Positions 27,633 through 38,043 of a stretch of DNA of 59,394 nt are shown one piece after another. Origin of the DNA: CAMDMI01 sp044379485 (GTDB lineage Bacteria; Bacteroidota; Bacteroidia; Cytophagales; Flexibacteraceae). A model generated the notes under the pieces. The model ran no database searches. It had not been told where the DNA came from and saw nothing but the letters and a program-made list of their open reading frames with translations. Positions within the stretch are counted from its first letter, which is position 1. Every line of letters begins with the position of its first letter. The position numbers and the translations under genes were made by a program. Location of the stretch: assembly GCA_044379485.1 (NCBI GenBank), contig JBIPOE010000018.1:1-59394 (forward strand), written 5' to 3'.

Positions 27633-28451
27633 ATGTCCTACAATTGGGAAACCATCAAAACCTACGAAGAAATCAAATACAGCTATTTCGAAGGAATCGC
27701 TAAAATCAGCATCAACCGTCCTCATAAGCACAACGCTTTCACGCCTTTAACGGTTAGTGAAATGATTGATGCGATCCAACTTGCAAGAGAAGATAGTAGG
27801 GTAGGGGTAATAATTTTAAGCGGAGAGGGTGGAAAAGCTTTTTGCAGCGGAGGGGACCAATCTGTTCGTGGAACAGGTGGTTACGTTGGTGAAGATAAAG
27901 TTCCCAGACTTAATGTTTTAGATTTTCAAAAATTAATACGTTCCATACCAAAACCTGTGGTCGCTATGGTTGCTGGTTGGGCCATTGGTGGTGGCCATGT
28001 TTTGCATGTGATGTGCGACCTTACAATAGCAGCTGAAAATGCCCGATTTGGCCAAACAGGACCCAATGTGGGTAGTTTTGATGGTGGTTTTGGCGCTTCT
28101 TACCTGGCCAGAATAGTAGGTCAGAAAAAGGCAAGAGAAATCTGGTTTTTGTGTGACCAATACGATGCCAAAGAAGCTCTTGATATGGGACTAGTTAATA
28201 AAGTTGTGCCTTTGGAGCAATTGGAAGAAGTCACAGTTTCCTGGTGTAAAAAGATACTAGAAAAGAGTCCTTTGGCCCTTCGTTTATTAAAATCAGCTTT
28301 CAATGCAGAGCTCGATGGACAGGCCGGAATTCAGGAATTGGCTGGTAATGCTACTTTGCTTTATTACATGAGTGAAGAAGCCCAGGAGGGTAAGAACGCC
28401 TACCTGGAAAAACGGAAGCCTGACTTTAATCAGTTTGACAGATTACCTTAA
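27633..28451 (+). CDS. menB: 1,4-dihydroxy-2-naphthoyl-CoA synthase
   Basis: A 272-residue crotonase-fold enzyme that closes the naphthoate ring in menaquinone synthesis. The features that separate MenB from other crotonases are present: KAFCSGGDQSVRG..GY near residues 69-84, and TGPNVGSFDGGFGASYLARIVGQKKAREIWFLC near 146-178. It stands apart from other men genes in this window. Its presence implies respiration with menaquinone, normal for this phylum. It is not PaaG or PaaF despite the shared fold, because of the MenB-specific GGDQ and SFDGG blocks. Confidence 0.95.
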   Translation: MSYNWETIKTYEEIKYSYFEGIAKISINRPHKHNAFTPLTVSEMIDAIQLAREDSRVGVIILSGEGGKAFCSGGDQSVRGTGGYVGEDKVPRLNVLDFQKLIRSIPKPVVAMVAGWAIGGGHVLHVMCDLTIAAENARFGQTGPNVGSFDGGFGASYLARIVGQKKAREIWFLCDQYDAKEALDMGLVNKVVPLEQLEEVTVSWCKKILEKSPLALRLLKSAFNAELDGQAGIQELAGNATLLYYMSEEAQEGKNAYLEKRKPDFNQFDRLP

Positions 28452-28703
28452 TAACATAAGTTATTTTGACAATTTCTAAAGAGAGAAGTGCATCTCATAT
28501 TTTAAGTTTTTTAATAAAATTTCTTTCACTAGTTGGTAGATTTTCAAAAGTTAACCATTTTGCGCCCGTTATTACATTTAATTCAATGCCCTTCAAGCAC
28601 CGAATACAATCTAAATCCATTAATAAAAAGTTTACAAATGTTTGATTTACAAATTCTTAGTAAAAAGAAAATTCATTCAAGTTTAACAAATAAGTACATC
28701 AAA

Positions 28704-31700
28704 ATGAGAGCGACCATTGGTTTGGTTTTACTTGGTTTTTGCTTTTTTGGTAATTTTCAACAAGTTTTTGCTGCTAAATATTACGTTGGTCCAACTGGTG
28801 ACAACTCGGTTTCTTCCGCGGCAGCAAAATCCTCTGCTACACCATGGCAAACCTTGACATTTGCGATTGGAAATGCTGCAGTATTAACCAATGATAGTAT
28901 TGTTGTTCTTCCAGGCATTTATTCTGAAACTAATATTGGTGTCACTAAAGGCCTAAAAATTTTCGGCAATGAAACTGGCGGTATTCCTGGAGTTGGCGCA
29001 AAACCAGTCTTTAATGGTGCTTCTTCTGTAGCTTCTGGCTCCATTTTTTTAATTCAATCAGGTAACGTTCTTATAAAAAATCTTGAACTTCAGGTAAATC
29101 AAAATACCACAATCAGAGGTATTTTTTCAGCTGCAGGTGGGTTTAATCTTTTGAGAATTGAAGACAATAATATTTTTTCAACCGGTGTTGGAACAATCTT
29201 CACCTCGTTTGGAATACAATTAGGCCAATCAAGTTCTCTGGCAGGACTCGATTCCTTTTTGATAATCAGGAACAATATTGGGAAGTTAAACTCAACAACT
29301 GCTGCTTTTGGAAGGGCAATCAGATTGATAGGTGGTTATGGAAGAATTGGAGGTGATTTAAGTTCTGAAGGTAACACTTTGGAAGGTACTTATGGAGTGC
29401 AGTGTGGTGATGCAAGAAGAGCCATTCAGGTTTTAAACAACCAAATTACTGGCAGTTCTGCTGCTTTAGAAATTAACATTCCCGCAGCAAATAGCATTCA
29501 TAGAATAGAAAGAAATACATTCAGGCCATTAATAGGTGTGAATTCCCTTTCTATGATTGAAATTAAAAACAACATCAATACAAACTCAATTATTAGAATA
29601 GCCAACAACCAGTTTTTGGAATTTCCAGGATTTGGTGTTTTCTCTACCCGTTCTCAGAATGTTCAGGTATTAAACAATGTTTTTAATCCATCTGATACAG
29701 CAACAAGATATATTCACATTTGTGTTAACACTAAACAGCAGACCACGGCAACAGATGCCGCAAGAAGTAGTAGCATTACAGCTACAGGAAATGACTTTCA
29801 ATCAAATGGTCTTGGCTTTGGGTATGGGATAGTTTTTCAAAACCACAACTCAAGCACAACTGTAGAACCATTTACAAATATACAAATTGGAGGAGCGGGT
29901 TCTTTGGCTAATGCCTTTGGAGAAAATTTAATGGCATTTGTAGCCCTTGATACTTCTTCAGGAAATTCTACCAATTTATCTATTTGGAATCAAACCAATT
30001 ATAAAGTAACCAGAATGCTTCCTGCAAAAGTGGATTTGGATTTAAGTTTAAACTCTTTTAATGTTGGTTCTGGCGCTAAACTACCTTCGGCTTTAACTGC
30101 AGAAGAGTTATTTTCTCTTGAAGATAAACTAATCCATGGAATTGATTTTGATTCACTTGGTTTTTTAACTGTAATTCCAAATAGAGCTTATGTAACTGAA
30201 AACAGTTTTATAAGCCCTAAAACAAATGAACCGTCACTTCAAAGAGGTGTTACAGCTGCAAAAGATGGCTGGACTATAATCGCTCAACCATTTTCATATC
30301 CTGAAACCGTAATAGTTGACAAATCTGTTACCCTACAATCTGAGCCTTCCGCAAACATTTCTGTTCAAGGCCTTTCTATGAATGGTAATGGGAAAACACT
30401 TTCTATTGCTACCCCTGTTTCCATTTTTAATACTTTAAATTTAAGCCAGGGATTTATTAGCCTCGCTGCCTCAGACTTAAGGTTAAATGCGGGTGGTGTG
30501 GTTTCAGGAGGAAATGCACAAAGTTATATTCAAACCACGGGTGTAGGAAAACTTGTTTACAGGTCTTTAACCTCGGCTAAGATTTTTCCACTTGGTACTT
30601 CAACCGCATATTTCCCTGCAACTTTAACCAACACTGGTACTTCCGATGATTTTGGGTTAGGCATTCAAAATGATGTTCTATCTGGTGGATTAACTGGTAC
30701 TCCGGTTGACAGCGTGGTAGGTGTTACCTGGGTTTTAAATGAAGCAGTATCAGGTGGTTCAAATTTAAGTTTATCCGCACAATGGCCAGCCTCAAGTGAA
30801 AAGCCATTTTTTACAAGATCGGCTACCAGTTTACAAGCATTTGGGACAAGATGGAATACAGTTTCCGGACCAACCGCAATTGCATCTACAGGAACAGATC
30901 CCCACCAGGCTACTTTTTCAGGCCTTACAGGTCCATTCACAAATGTTCCGGTAAGAATTAAAACTTTTGAAGTTTCAACAAATCCAAGTAAATTATATTA
31001 TGTTGATAATGCAACAGGAGTAGATACCAGGTCAAATGATGAGGCAAAAAATCCAAACACACCTTGGAAAACCATTGCGAATGCACTTGCATTAACCAGT
31101 AGTGGTGATAGTATTCAGGTATTTTCTGGAACTTATACTGAGTTTGACCTGAGAGTAACAAAAAGCCTGACAATTTTGGGAAGTGTAGTTGGAGTCGGAG
31201 TAGGACCAGGGGCAGGCACTGGAGTAAAACCTATTATAAATGGAGCAGGGCCAAGCCTAGTTGATAGCTCTATTTTTATAGTAACCGCAACCAATGTTAA
31301 TATTAGAAACTTTAATATTAAAGTTGATCAGTTAAATATTAAACTTGGAATTAATGCGCCAAAAACTGGTTTTGGAGGATTGGTTATTGAAGATAATTTA
31401 ATTGAAAGCACAAGAGATATCGTAGGCAATTTCGATGTAATTGTAATGTCGCATGCTATTTTATTGGCAAGGTTATCAACCAGCGGAAATGACTCAATAA
31501 TTGTAAGACGAAATGTAATAGATCGTGAAGGCCCGACTAAAATGTGGTTTAGCCGCGGTGTTAGATGGTGGGGAGGACGAGGTATGATTGGAGGAAATAC
31601 CTTAGCTGATGTAAATGAAGTCCATGCTGATTTTGCCATCCAAATTGGTGATGGAAATGGAAGGATCCAAACAAGAAATAACTCAGTTTTTGGAAGAGCT

Positions 31701-34700
31701 GCGGGTATTGAATACAACACCTTAGCACCTACATTCAGGCATACCATTGCCAATAACACCGTTCGACCTTTGGATGAGAAGGGGCACTTTGCCTTAATTG
31801 AAATAAAAAGTAATATCCGAACTACAGGGCCAACTGCGCCTGCACCACCATTTATAGATATTGAAAATAATACACTTATTGATTTTTATAACATTGGTGT
31901 TGCTTTAACCCGCTCTAGAAATTGTAATGTTGTAAATAACACATTTTCACCAAAAGCAGATTCCACAAATTATAAGCATGTTTGGGTGAATTCAAAACAA
32001 AGAACTTCAGGAACCGCTGCAAGTCAACCACCTTTGGCTATTATTGAAACATTAATCCAAGGAAATACTTTCAATAGTAACAATGTTTTAGGAGGGATGG
32101 GTATTGCTTACCAGAATGCCAATAGAAATGCTTCCGGAAGGGTATTTACTGTAAATACAATTGGAGGGGCTGGTACACTTGCTAATACTTTTGGGCCAAA
32201 CATTGCAAAAGTGGCTTATCTGGATACAGTATCAGGTCCAAGCAGTGCAAATTCATTCTGGTCCAAACCTGGAATTAATTGGGCTGCCTGGCCTAGTACA
32301 CCAATGGGGCCAATAAAAGATAATTTTGATTTTTCAGCTAATTTATTTGATGTTGGAACGGGTTCAAAAAGACCTGATGTAATGACAAATGCTGAATTGT
32401 TGTTACTTGAAGATCGTGTAGTTCATAAGATCGACGCAGATTCTCTGGGTTTTATAACCATGAAACCAAATCATGTTTTCGTAACATTAAATAGTTTTAT
32501 TGCTCCACTTACTACCGAGCCAAGAATTCAAAGAGCATTAAATTCTACTACGGCTGATGGATTTACAGTAAATATCGAAACGGGTAATTATAATGGTGGA
32601 AGTTTGGTTTCAAGAAATACAACATTTGAAGCAACTCCTGACGGAGAAGTTACTCTTGCCGGCTTGGAAATGAATGGAAATGGTAAAACGCTTTTAATGA
32701 ATGATCCGATCAAAATTTCCTCAAGTTTAAATTTAGTTGATGGTGTAATCGATATTCAAAATTCAGATTTGACAATTGAACCTGCTGCTACTGTGGTTGG
32801 TGGCAGCCTTTTAGCACACGTTCGCACCATTGGAAACGGATACTTTGTGCATTCTAATTTGTCTACTGCCAATAAAAGATTCCCAATTGGAACTGCAACA
32901 CGATATGCTGAAGTAGAACTTGCAAATACAGGTACCGCAGATAACCTTGGTTTGAAATTGAAGGATGACGTTTTTAGTGCTGGATTGTTAGGAACTCCAA
33001 TTGATACTGCAGTTGCAATAACTTATCAAATAAGAGAAACTATTCAAGGTGCATCAAACCTCACATTTAAAGCAACTTGGATAACTGCCGATGAAAAACC
33101 TAATTTTAATCGTGCTGCTAGTTTTGTGCAACAGTTTAATGGAGTTTGGGGAGATATTGGAGGAGTCAATCCAATAGCAGCCACTGGAACCGATCCATTT
33201 ACATTAACAGCTAATATTTCTGGAAATTGGAACGAACAAGCAGTTAGAATTTCCAGTGCTAAAATTAAGTCTGTTGGAAACATTTATTATGTGGATGACA
33301 ACACAGGTTTGGATACAAGGACAAATGCTGAGGCGAAAAATCCAAATACACCATGGCTTACCATTGCAAAAGCATTGGAAAGTGTGGTTGATGGAGATTC
33401 AATCCAGGTTTTTGCTGGAACTTATAATGAGGCAGATCTTGTTGTTAATAAGAAAGTTAGCATTTTTGGTAATGTTATTGGTGTTGGCACAGGCGTTGGT
33501 GCCGGAACTGGAGTAAAACCTCTTGTAAATGGAAATTCTGCAACCCCTGCAGGTGCCCTATTTATTGTTCAAGCCACCGATGTTCTAATCAAAAACTTTG
33601 AATTACAGGTAAATCAGTCGGCCACAATCAGGGGTATTTTTGCTCCCGCTGGTGGATTTAATAGGCTTCGAATTGAAGATAACTTTATTTTATCCACAAC
33701 TGCAACGAACAATGTTTTCAATTCATTTGGTATTCAACTTGGACAATTGACAACCACTGCTGGTCTTGATTCATTTTTGATTGTTAGAAATGAAATCAGA
33801 CCATTAGTTTTTCCAGGAAATGGAACTTTCGGAAGAGGAATACGGCTTCTTGGAGGTTTTGGTAAAATCGGATCAACAAATCCAATTGATTCCAATATTA
33901 TAGTTGGGGATTATGGAATTCAGGCGGATTCAATGAGAGGCAATTTTCAGGTTTTGAATAATAATATTCAAGGTTCCTCCGCTGCCCTGGAATTTAATGC
34001 CCCTGTAGGAAATACCAATCATCTTTTTGAAGGAAATAATTTTGGTCCTGTAACTGGCAGAAGTGCCTTTTCACTTGTTGAATTTAAAAATAACACCGCT
34101 GCTAATTCTAATATCCGCTTGGTTTCTAATGAGCTTAGAGGACACCAATTATTTGGATTATTTTCCACTCGTTCAAGAAATGTATTGGTACAAGATAATA
34201 GATTTATCCCAAGTGATACTTCAAGGTTCTACACTCATATTCAGGTAAATACCAAACAACAGACAAGTGGAAATGATGCTGCAACAAACAGTGGCATTTC
34301 AATATTAGGAAATAATTTTGGGTCAAATACAACTGCATTCGGAACAGCTATTGGTTTTGCCAATCATTTTTCTGGTGCTAATCCTCCATTTACAAATGTT
34401 CAAATTGGAGGTACTGGTGCAGAGGCAAATACTTTTGCCCAAAACATTGGTAAGTTTTTTGTATTGGATCCTTTGTTTGGACTATCTAATAGTACCACAC
34501 TTTGGGCAGGCTCACCTGTCTCAACCATGAGGCCAGTTGGTGATCCATTTGATATTACAAATAATTTATTCGGGGTTAGTGGTGGTCAAAAACTTCCAGC
34601 CAATTTCACAGATTTGGAAAATTATGAGCTTGAGGATAAGGTAGTTCATGCTATCGATTATGACTCTCTAGGATTTGTAACCTGGAAGACGTCTTTTGCA

Positions 34701-37700
34701 TACGTAACGGATAGTTCATTTTTGAGGACTTTTACTACAGCCCCAAGTCTTCAAAGAGCAGTAAATGCTGCAGGAGCAAATGACACATGGCAGGTTAATA
34801 TTCAACCAAAAGAAATTTCAGAAACAGTAACCGTTCGAAATTCTATTATTTGGAATACACTTCCTTTAGATTCAATGAGGCTTGGAGGTATTAGTATGAA
34901 TGGTACCGATAAAGTTTTGACACTTCAGGATAGATTTATTTTGGTGAACAACCTGACTTTGAACAATGCCAATGGAGGTAAAATCAATATTGGAAATAAT
35001 GACCTTGTTACCTTGGCGACTTCCAATGTTACAATTGGATCCTTGAATAGTTATGTCATTTCAAATGGTACAGGTGGATTGGTTAGGAGAGGCGTTACAG
35101 ACGCTCCAACTGATTTTCCTGTAGGTGTAAACGATGCTTTCGGTTTTGCTCCTGTTCTTTTTGATGATGCTAATAACACTGGAGATGAGTTTAAAGTGAC
35201 TGTTCGACCTGCAGCTACCAATGCCGATTTTACCCCGGCTTTACCTGCTGATATAACTACTTTCGCCAAGTTCCAATGGACAATTTGTGATAAGATTACG
35301 GGAGGAAGTAATGCTCAAATCAGATTTGATTATTCAGATCCTGCAAATGTTGTCGGCTCTGCTACCATTAATGGGATAGTACAACATAATGGCACAATAT
35401 GGGATAGAAAAATAGCTAGTATAATCCCTCCATTTGTGGTGCGAGGATTGAATTACACTTCATTTTGTTCCCCATTTGCCATAGTTGGCGATCCTGCGTT
35501 AACCAGCATCGTTACTGGATCAATTACTCATGGTGGTTTATTGCCTGGTCAGCTTGGTAAGTATTGTATTGGAGATACCTTAAGAATCCCATTTACCGTG
35601 ACAGGAACAGGTATTTTGGGTGGTAATTTCTTTACTGCCTTCCTATCAAATCCAGATGGAACATTTCCGGCTAATGGTGGTACAAGTTTAAATATTGCCC
35701 CTTTGGCAGGTACTATTAGTGATGTTATTTTGGGTATAGTACCAGTTGGTGTTGTGCCCGGATTGACTTACAAAATCAGAGTACAATCTTCCACTCCAGT
35801 TATTATTGGTAGCGAAAGTTTAGATACTATTAAAATTTATGGTCCGCCAGTTGCACCTGTAATTACTGGTAACGATACAATTTGTCAGGGTAGCTCAACC
35901 ACTTTAACTTCGACTGCGGCCAGTTCTTACACCTGGACCCCTGGTTTACAGAATGTCCAAAGTATTACAGTCTCTTCAGGAGGTCCATTCAGGGTTAGGA
36001 TAACGGATGTAAATGGTTGTAAAAACATTTCAGCCCCTTTTGCATTAACAGTAAATCCAAGGCCAGTTGCAGAGGCAATTACCTTTAACCCATCCTTAAC
36101 AAGTTGTTTAGGAGATTCAATAACTCTTACAGCTAATCCGGCAGGACTTACTTACAATTGGCAAACACCTGCCATTACGACCAGAGACCTGAAAGTTAAA
36201 ACGGCAGGTTCTTTTTCGGTAATTGTTACAAATGCATCAGGTTGCAGTGATACTTCAGTTGTTGTTAACACAATCTTTAATCAGCTTCCAGCAAAGCCTA
36301 CTGCTACAACTCCTAACGGAAATATTTGCCAGCCTGGACCATTGGTTTTTCAAACCTCCACCCCTTCAAACATTTATAGCTGGGCTATAAACAATATTAC
36401 TCCTAATCCAACCACTGACTTGGTGAATATCGCCAATCCTGGGGTTTATAAAGGTGTTTTAACAATTACCGATGGAAATGGATGTAGAAATTCTTCAGAT
36501 ACTGTTTATGGTACACTAAAGAAAGCACCGGTTGTTCCGTCAATATTTGCGATTAATGGAAATTTAACAGTTTGCGATGGAAATACAGTTCAACTTAGAG
36601 TTGATCCATTTTCACCTAACAATAATTATACATGGAATCCTGACGGGCAAACTACGCAAATTATTAGTATTTCAAATGTTGGTTCGCTTACAGTATCAGT
36701 AAAAGTGGATTCAAATGGTTGTTCTTCGCAAAGTGCAAGTGTTGTTGCCAACATAGGGGAAAAGCCACCAAAACCTCTTGCATTTATTTTACCTGGTGGA
36801 TCTGCTTCTTTCTGTCAAGGATCATCCGCAACCCTAACCTCCACAAATATTGGAGCTGGATCTTTTGAGTGGTCTCCAGGTGGAGGTAGCCAACAAGACA
36901 AGGTTGTTAATTCTACAGGTTCTTATAAGGTTGTAACCATTTCTGCTAATGGCTGTCGAAGCGAAGAATCTAATGTAATTGACATTACCGTAAATCCAAT
37001 ACCAGATAAACCTGTAATTAGTGCTGACGTAACATCATTTTGCGACGGTGGCTCCTCATTGCTTAAAGTTAATAATTTTTCAATTGCGAATACCTATTCG
37101 TGGAATTATAATAATAGCACAACCGAGACATTAAATGTTGACAGAACTGCTAATGTTATTGTTAACGCAACAACGGCAAATGGTTGTTCAAGTCAATCTG
37201 ATACAATAAAAATAGTGAGGAAAGTTAAACCTGTAGCTGTAATTACTCCATTGAATGGTATTTTAAGTGTATGTCAGGGTGATTCAATTATACTTCGTTC
37301 AGATTCAGTAATAGGAAACAGATGGTTAATCAGTTCCCAAAATACCACACCTACTATTACTATTAAAAATACAACCTTGGATATTAAATTATTGGTTACC
37401 AATCCAAAAAATGGTTGTTTTGATACTTCTGGTGCAGTTTCTGCAATAGTAAATCGATTGCCGATAGTCAATTTGTTGAAAGATACGGCAATTACTTCCG
37501 GAGATGACTTAGAACTAGTTGCAATTACTTCTGCATCTCTTTTAAATAGTTATGAATGGATTGAACGCGAATTAAAAAGGTCAACACCTTCTTCTAGTAC
37601 AAGATTCCCAATTACGCCAGATCGAACATTAACCTATGTTGTCATTTTGACCGATTCGAATGGTTGTAAGGCAACTGATTCAGTGCGGGTAAGAGTAAGT

Positions 37701-38024
37701 AGTGAATTGTTTATTCCAAGTGTATTTAGTCCCAACAAGGATGGAAGTAATGAGGCATTTAAGGTTTATGGCTTTGGTGTTGAGTCTATCGATTTTAAAA
37801 TTTGGGATCGTCTTGGGAATTTGATTTATGAAACCAGTAGAGTAGAAGATATTGTTGAAGAATCTCCCACTAAAGACTCAGTTAAAGGTTGGGATGGTAC
37901 CTATAAAGGTAAACAGCTTGGTCAGGAATCTTATATATGGTCCATAAAAGGGAAGCTCTTCTCTGGTGAAGATATTAAGGTTAAAGGTGGAAATAAATCA
38001 GGTTCTGTAATTTTGTTAAACTAA
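28704..38024 (+). CDS. Giant T9SS-secreted beta-helix and Ig-repeat surface protein (type B sorting domain)
   Basis: A 3106-residue exported protein. The ATG at 28704 opens a clear signal peptide (MRATIGLVLLGFCFFGNFQQ, cleaved near AFAA). The first three quarters are three homologous modules of about 740-760 residues, starting near 28771, 30985 and 33276. Each begins with YYV...TPW.T, then a right-handed parallel beta-helix, then a block with LED..H.IDxDSLGF, then a beta domain with MNG.GK.L and FPxGT. After these come about eight Ig-like repeats of 80-90 residues with paired cysteines (start C.G, end NGC). The end is a gliding-motility type B sorting domain (FIPSVFSPNKDGSNEAFKVYG, WDGTYKGKQL). 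A role as adhesin or surface filament is inferred. It is followed after 19 bases by the PorP/SprF-OmpA gene, the usual partner type. Confidence 0.9.
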   Translation: MRATIGLVLLGFCFFGNFQQVFAAKYYVGPTGDNSVSSAAAKSSATPWQTLTFAIGNAAVLTNDSIVVLPGIYSETNIGVTKGLKIFGNETGGIPGVGAKPVFNGASSVASGSIFLIQSGNVLIKNLELQVNQNTTIRGIFSAAGGFNLLRIEDNNIFSTGVGTIFTSFGIQLGQSSSLAGLDSFLIIRNNIGKLNSTTAAFGRAIRLIGGYGRIGGDLSSEGNTLEGTYGVQCGDARRAIQVLNNQITGSSAALEINIPAANSIHRIERNTFRPLIGVNSLSMIEIKNNINTNSIIRIANNQFLEFPGFGVFSTRSQNVQVLNNVFNPSDTATRYIHICVNTKQQTTATDAARSSSITATGNDFQSNGLGFGYGIVFQNHNSSTTVEPFTNIQIGGAGSLANAFGENLMAFVALDTSSGNSTNLSIWNQTNYKVTRMLPAKVDLDLSLNSFNVGSGAKLPSALTAEELFSLEDKLIHGIDFDSLGFLTVIPNRAYVTENSFISPKTNEPSLQRGVTAAKDGWTIIAQPFSYPETVIVDKSVTLQSEPSANISVQGLSMNGNGKTLSIATPVSIFNTLNLSQGFISLAASDLRLNAGGVVSGGNAQSYIQTTGVGKLVYRSLTSAKIFPLGTSTAYFPATLTNTGTSDDFGLGIQNDVLSGGLTGTPVDSVVGVTWVLNEAVSGGSNLSLSAQWPASSEKPFFTRSATSLQAFGTRWNTVSGPTAIASTGTDPHQATFSGLTGPFTNVPVRIKTFEVSTNPSKLYYVDNATGVDTRSNDEAKNPNTPWKTIANALALTSSGDSIQVFSGTYTEFDLRVTKSLTILGSVVGVGVGPGAGTGVKPIINGAGPSLVDSSIFIVTATNVNIRNFNIKVDQLNIKLGINAPKTGFGGLVIEDNLIESTRDIVGNFDVIVMSHAILLARLSTSGNDSIIVRRNVIDREGPTKMWFSRGVRWWGGRGMIGGNTLADVNEVHADFAIQIGDGNGRIQTRNNSVFGRAAGIEYNTLAPTFRHTIANNTVRPLDEKGHFALIEIKSNIRTTGPTAPAPPFIDIENNTLIDFYNIGVALTRSRNCNVVNNTFSPKADSTNYKHVWVNSKQRTSGTAASQPPLAIIETLIQGNTFNSNNVLGGMGIAYQNANRNASGRVFTVNTIGGAGTLANTFGPNIAKVAYLDTVSGPSSANSFWSKPGINWAAWPSTPMGPIKDNFDFSANLFDVGTGSKRPDVMTNAELLLLEDRVVHKIDADSLGFITMKPNHVFVTLNSFIAPLTTEPRIQRALNSTTADGFTVNIETGNYNGGSLVSRNTTFEATPDGEVTLAGLEMNGNGKTLLMNDPIKISSSLNLVDGVIDIQNSDLTIEPAATVVGGSLLAHVRTIGNGYFVHSNLSTANKRFPIGTATRYAEVELANTGTADNLGLKLKDDVFSAGLLGTPIDTAVAITYQIRETIQGASNLTFKATWITADEKPNFNRAASFVQQFNGVWGDIGGVNPIAATGTDPFTLTANISGNWNEQAVRISSAKIKSVGNIYYVDDNTGLDTRTNAEAKNPNTPWLTIAKALESVVDGDSIQVFAGTYNEADLVVNKKVSIFGNVIGVGTGVGAGTGVKPLVNGNSATPAGALFIVQATDVLIKNFELQVNQSATIRGIFAPAGGFNRLRIEDNFILSTTATNNVFNSFGIQLGQLTTTAGLDSFLIVRNEIRPLVFPGNGTFGRGIRLLGGFGKIGSTNPIDSNIIVGDYGIQADSMRGNFQVLNNNIQGSSAALEFNAPVGNTNHLFEGNNFGPVTGRSAFSLVEFKNNTAANSNIRLVSNELRGHQLFGLFSTRSRNVLVQDNRFIPSDTSRFYTHIQVNTKQQTSGNDAATNSGISILGNNFGSNTTAFGTAIGFANHFSGANPPFTNVQIGGTGAEANTFAQNIGKFFVLDPLFGLSNSTTLWAGSPVSTMRPVGDPFDITNNLFGVSGGQKLPANFTDLENYELEDKVVHAIDYDSLGFVTWKTSFAYVTDSSFLRTFTTAPSLQRAVNAAGANDTWQVNIQPKEISETVTVRNSIIWNTLPLDSMRLGGISMNGTDKVLTLQDRFILVNNLTLNNANGGKINIGNNDLVTLATSNVTIGSLNSYVISNGTGGLVRRGVTDAPTDFPVGVNDAFGFAPVLFDDANNTGDEFKVTVRPAATNADFTPALPADITTFAKFQWTICDKITGGSNAQIRFDYSDPANVVGSATINGIVQHNGTIWDRKIASIIPPFVVRGLNYTSFCSPFAIVGDPALTSIVTGSITHGGLLPGQLGKYCIGDTLRIPFTVTGTGILGGNFFTAFLSNPDGTFPANGGTSLNIAPLAGTISDVILGIVPVGVVPGLTYKIRVQSSTPVIIGSESLDTIKIYGPPVAPVITGNDTICQGSSTTLTSTAASSYTWTPGLQNVQSITVSSGGPFRVRITDVNGCKNISAPFALTVNPRPVAEAITFNPSLTSCLGDSITLTANPAGLTYNWQTPAITTRDLKVKTAGSFSVIVTNASGCSDTSVVVNTIFNQLPAKPTATTPNGNICQPGPLVFQTSTPSNIYSWAINNITPNPTTDLVNIANPGVYKGVLTITDGNGCRNSSDTVYGTLKKAPVVPSIFAINGNLTVCDGNTVQLRVDPFSPNNNYTWNPDGQTTQIISISNVGSLTVSVKVDSNGCSSQSASVVANIGEKPPKPLAFILPGGSASFCQGSSATLTSTNIGAGSFEWSPGGGSQQDKVVNSTGSYKVVTISANGCRSEESNVIDITVNPIPDKPVISADVTSFCDGGSSLLKVNNFSIANTYSWNYNNSTTETLNVDRTANVIVNATTANGCSSQSDTIKIVRKVKPVAVITPLNGILSVCQGDSIILRSDSVIGNRWLISSQNTTPTITIKNTTLDIKLLVTNPKNGCFDTSGAVSAIVNRLPIVNLLKDTAITSGDDLELVAITSASLLNSYEWIERELKRSTPSSSTRFPITPDRTLTYVVILTDSNGCKATDSVRVRVSSELFIPSVFSPNKDGSNEAFKVYGFGVESIDFKIWDRLGNLIYETSRVEDIVEESPTKDSVKGWDGTYKGKQLGQESYIWSIKGKLFSGEDIKVKGGNKSGSVILLN
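28771..35490 (+). repeat. Three tandem beta-helix modules of about 2.2-2.3 kb
   Basis: Three in-frame direct repeats inside the giant surface protein, starting near 28771, 30985 and 33276. Modules 2 and 3 share the opening TGxDTR.N.EAKNPNTPW, which module 1 lacks. Modules 1 and 3 share the helix core (QVNQ..TIRGIF, SFGIQLGQ, VNTKQQT), which module 2 lacks. The repeats have diverged too far at the nucleotide level to be recent copies. Confidence 0.8.
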
Positions 38025-38043
38025 AATCCAAACAATTACCAAT

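Noticed and set aside
27633..28451. Assignment of the crotonase-fold gene to the phenylacetate pathway (PaaF/PaaG)
   Set aside because: The GGDQ..RG..GY and SFDGGFG blocks are specific to MenB.
35051..35269. Antisense open frame within the giant surface protein and many like it across the window
   Set aside because: These are shadow frames opposite strong coding sequence, with low-complexity Ser/Ala/Pro/Thr translations.
28771..35490. CRISPR or short tandem repeat array within the large gene
   Set aside because: The repetition is at protein-module scale (about 2.2 kb) with diverged DNA; no short identical repeats with regular spacers were seen anywhere in the window.
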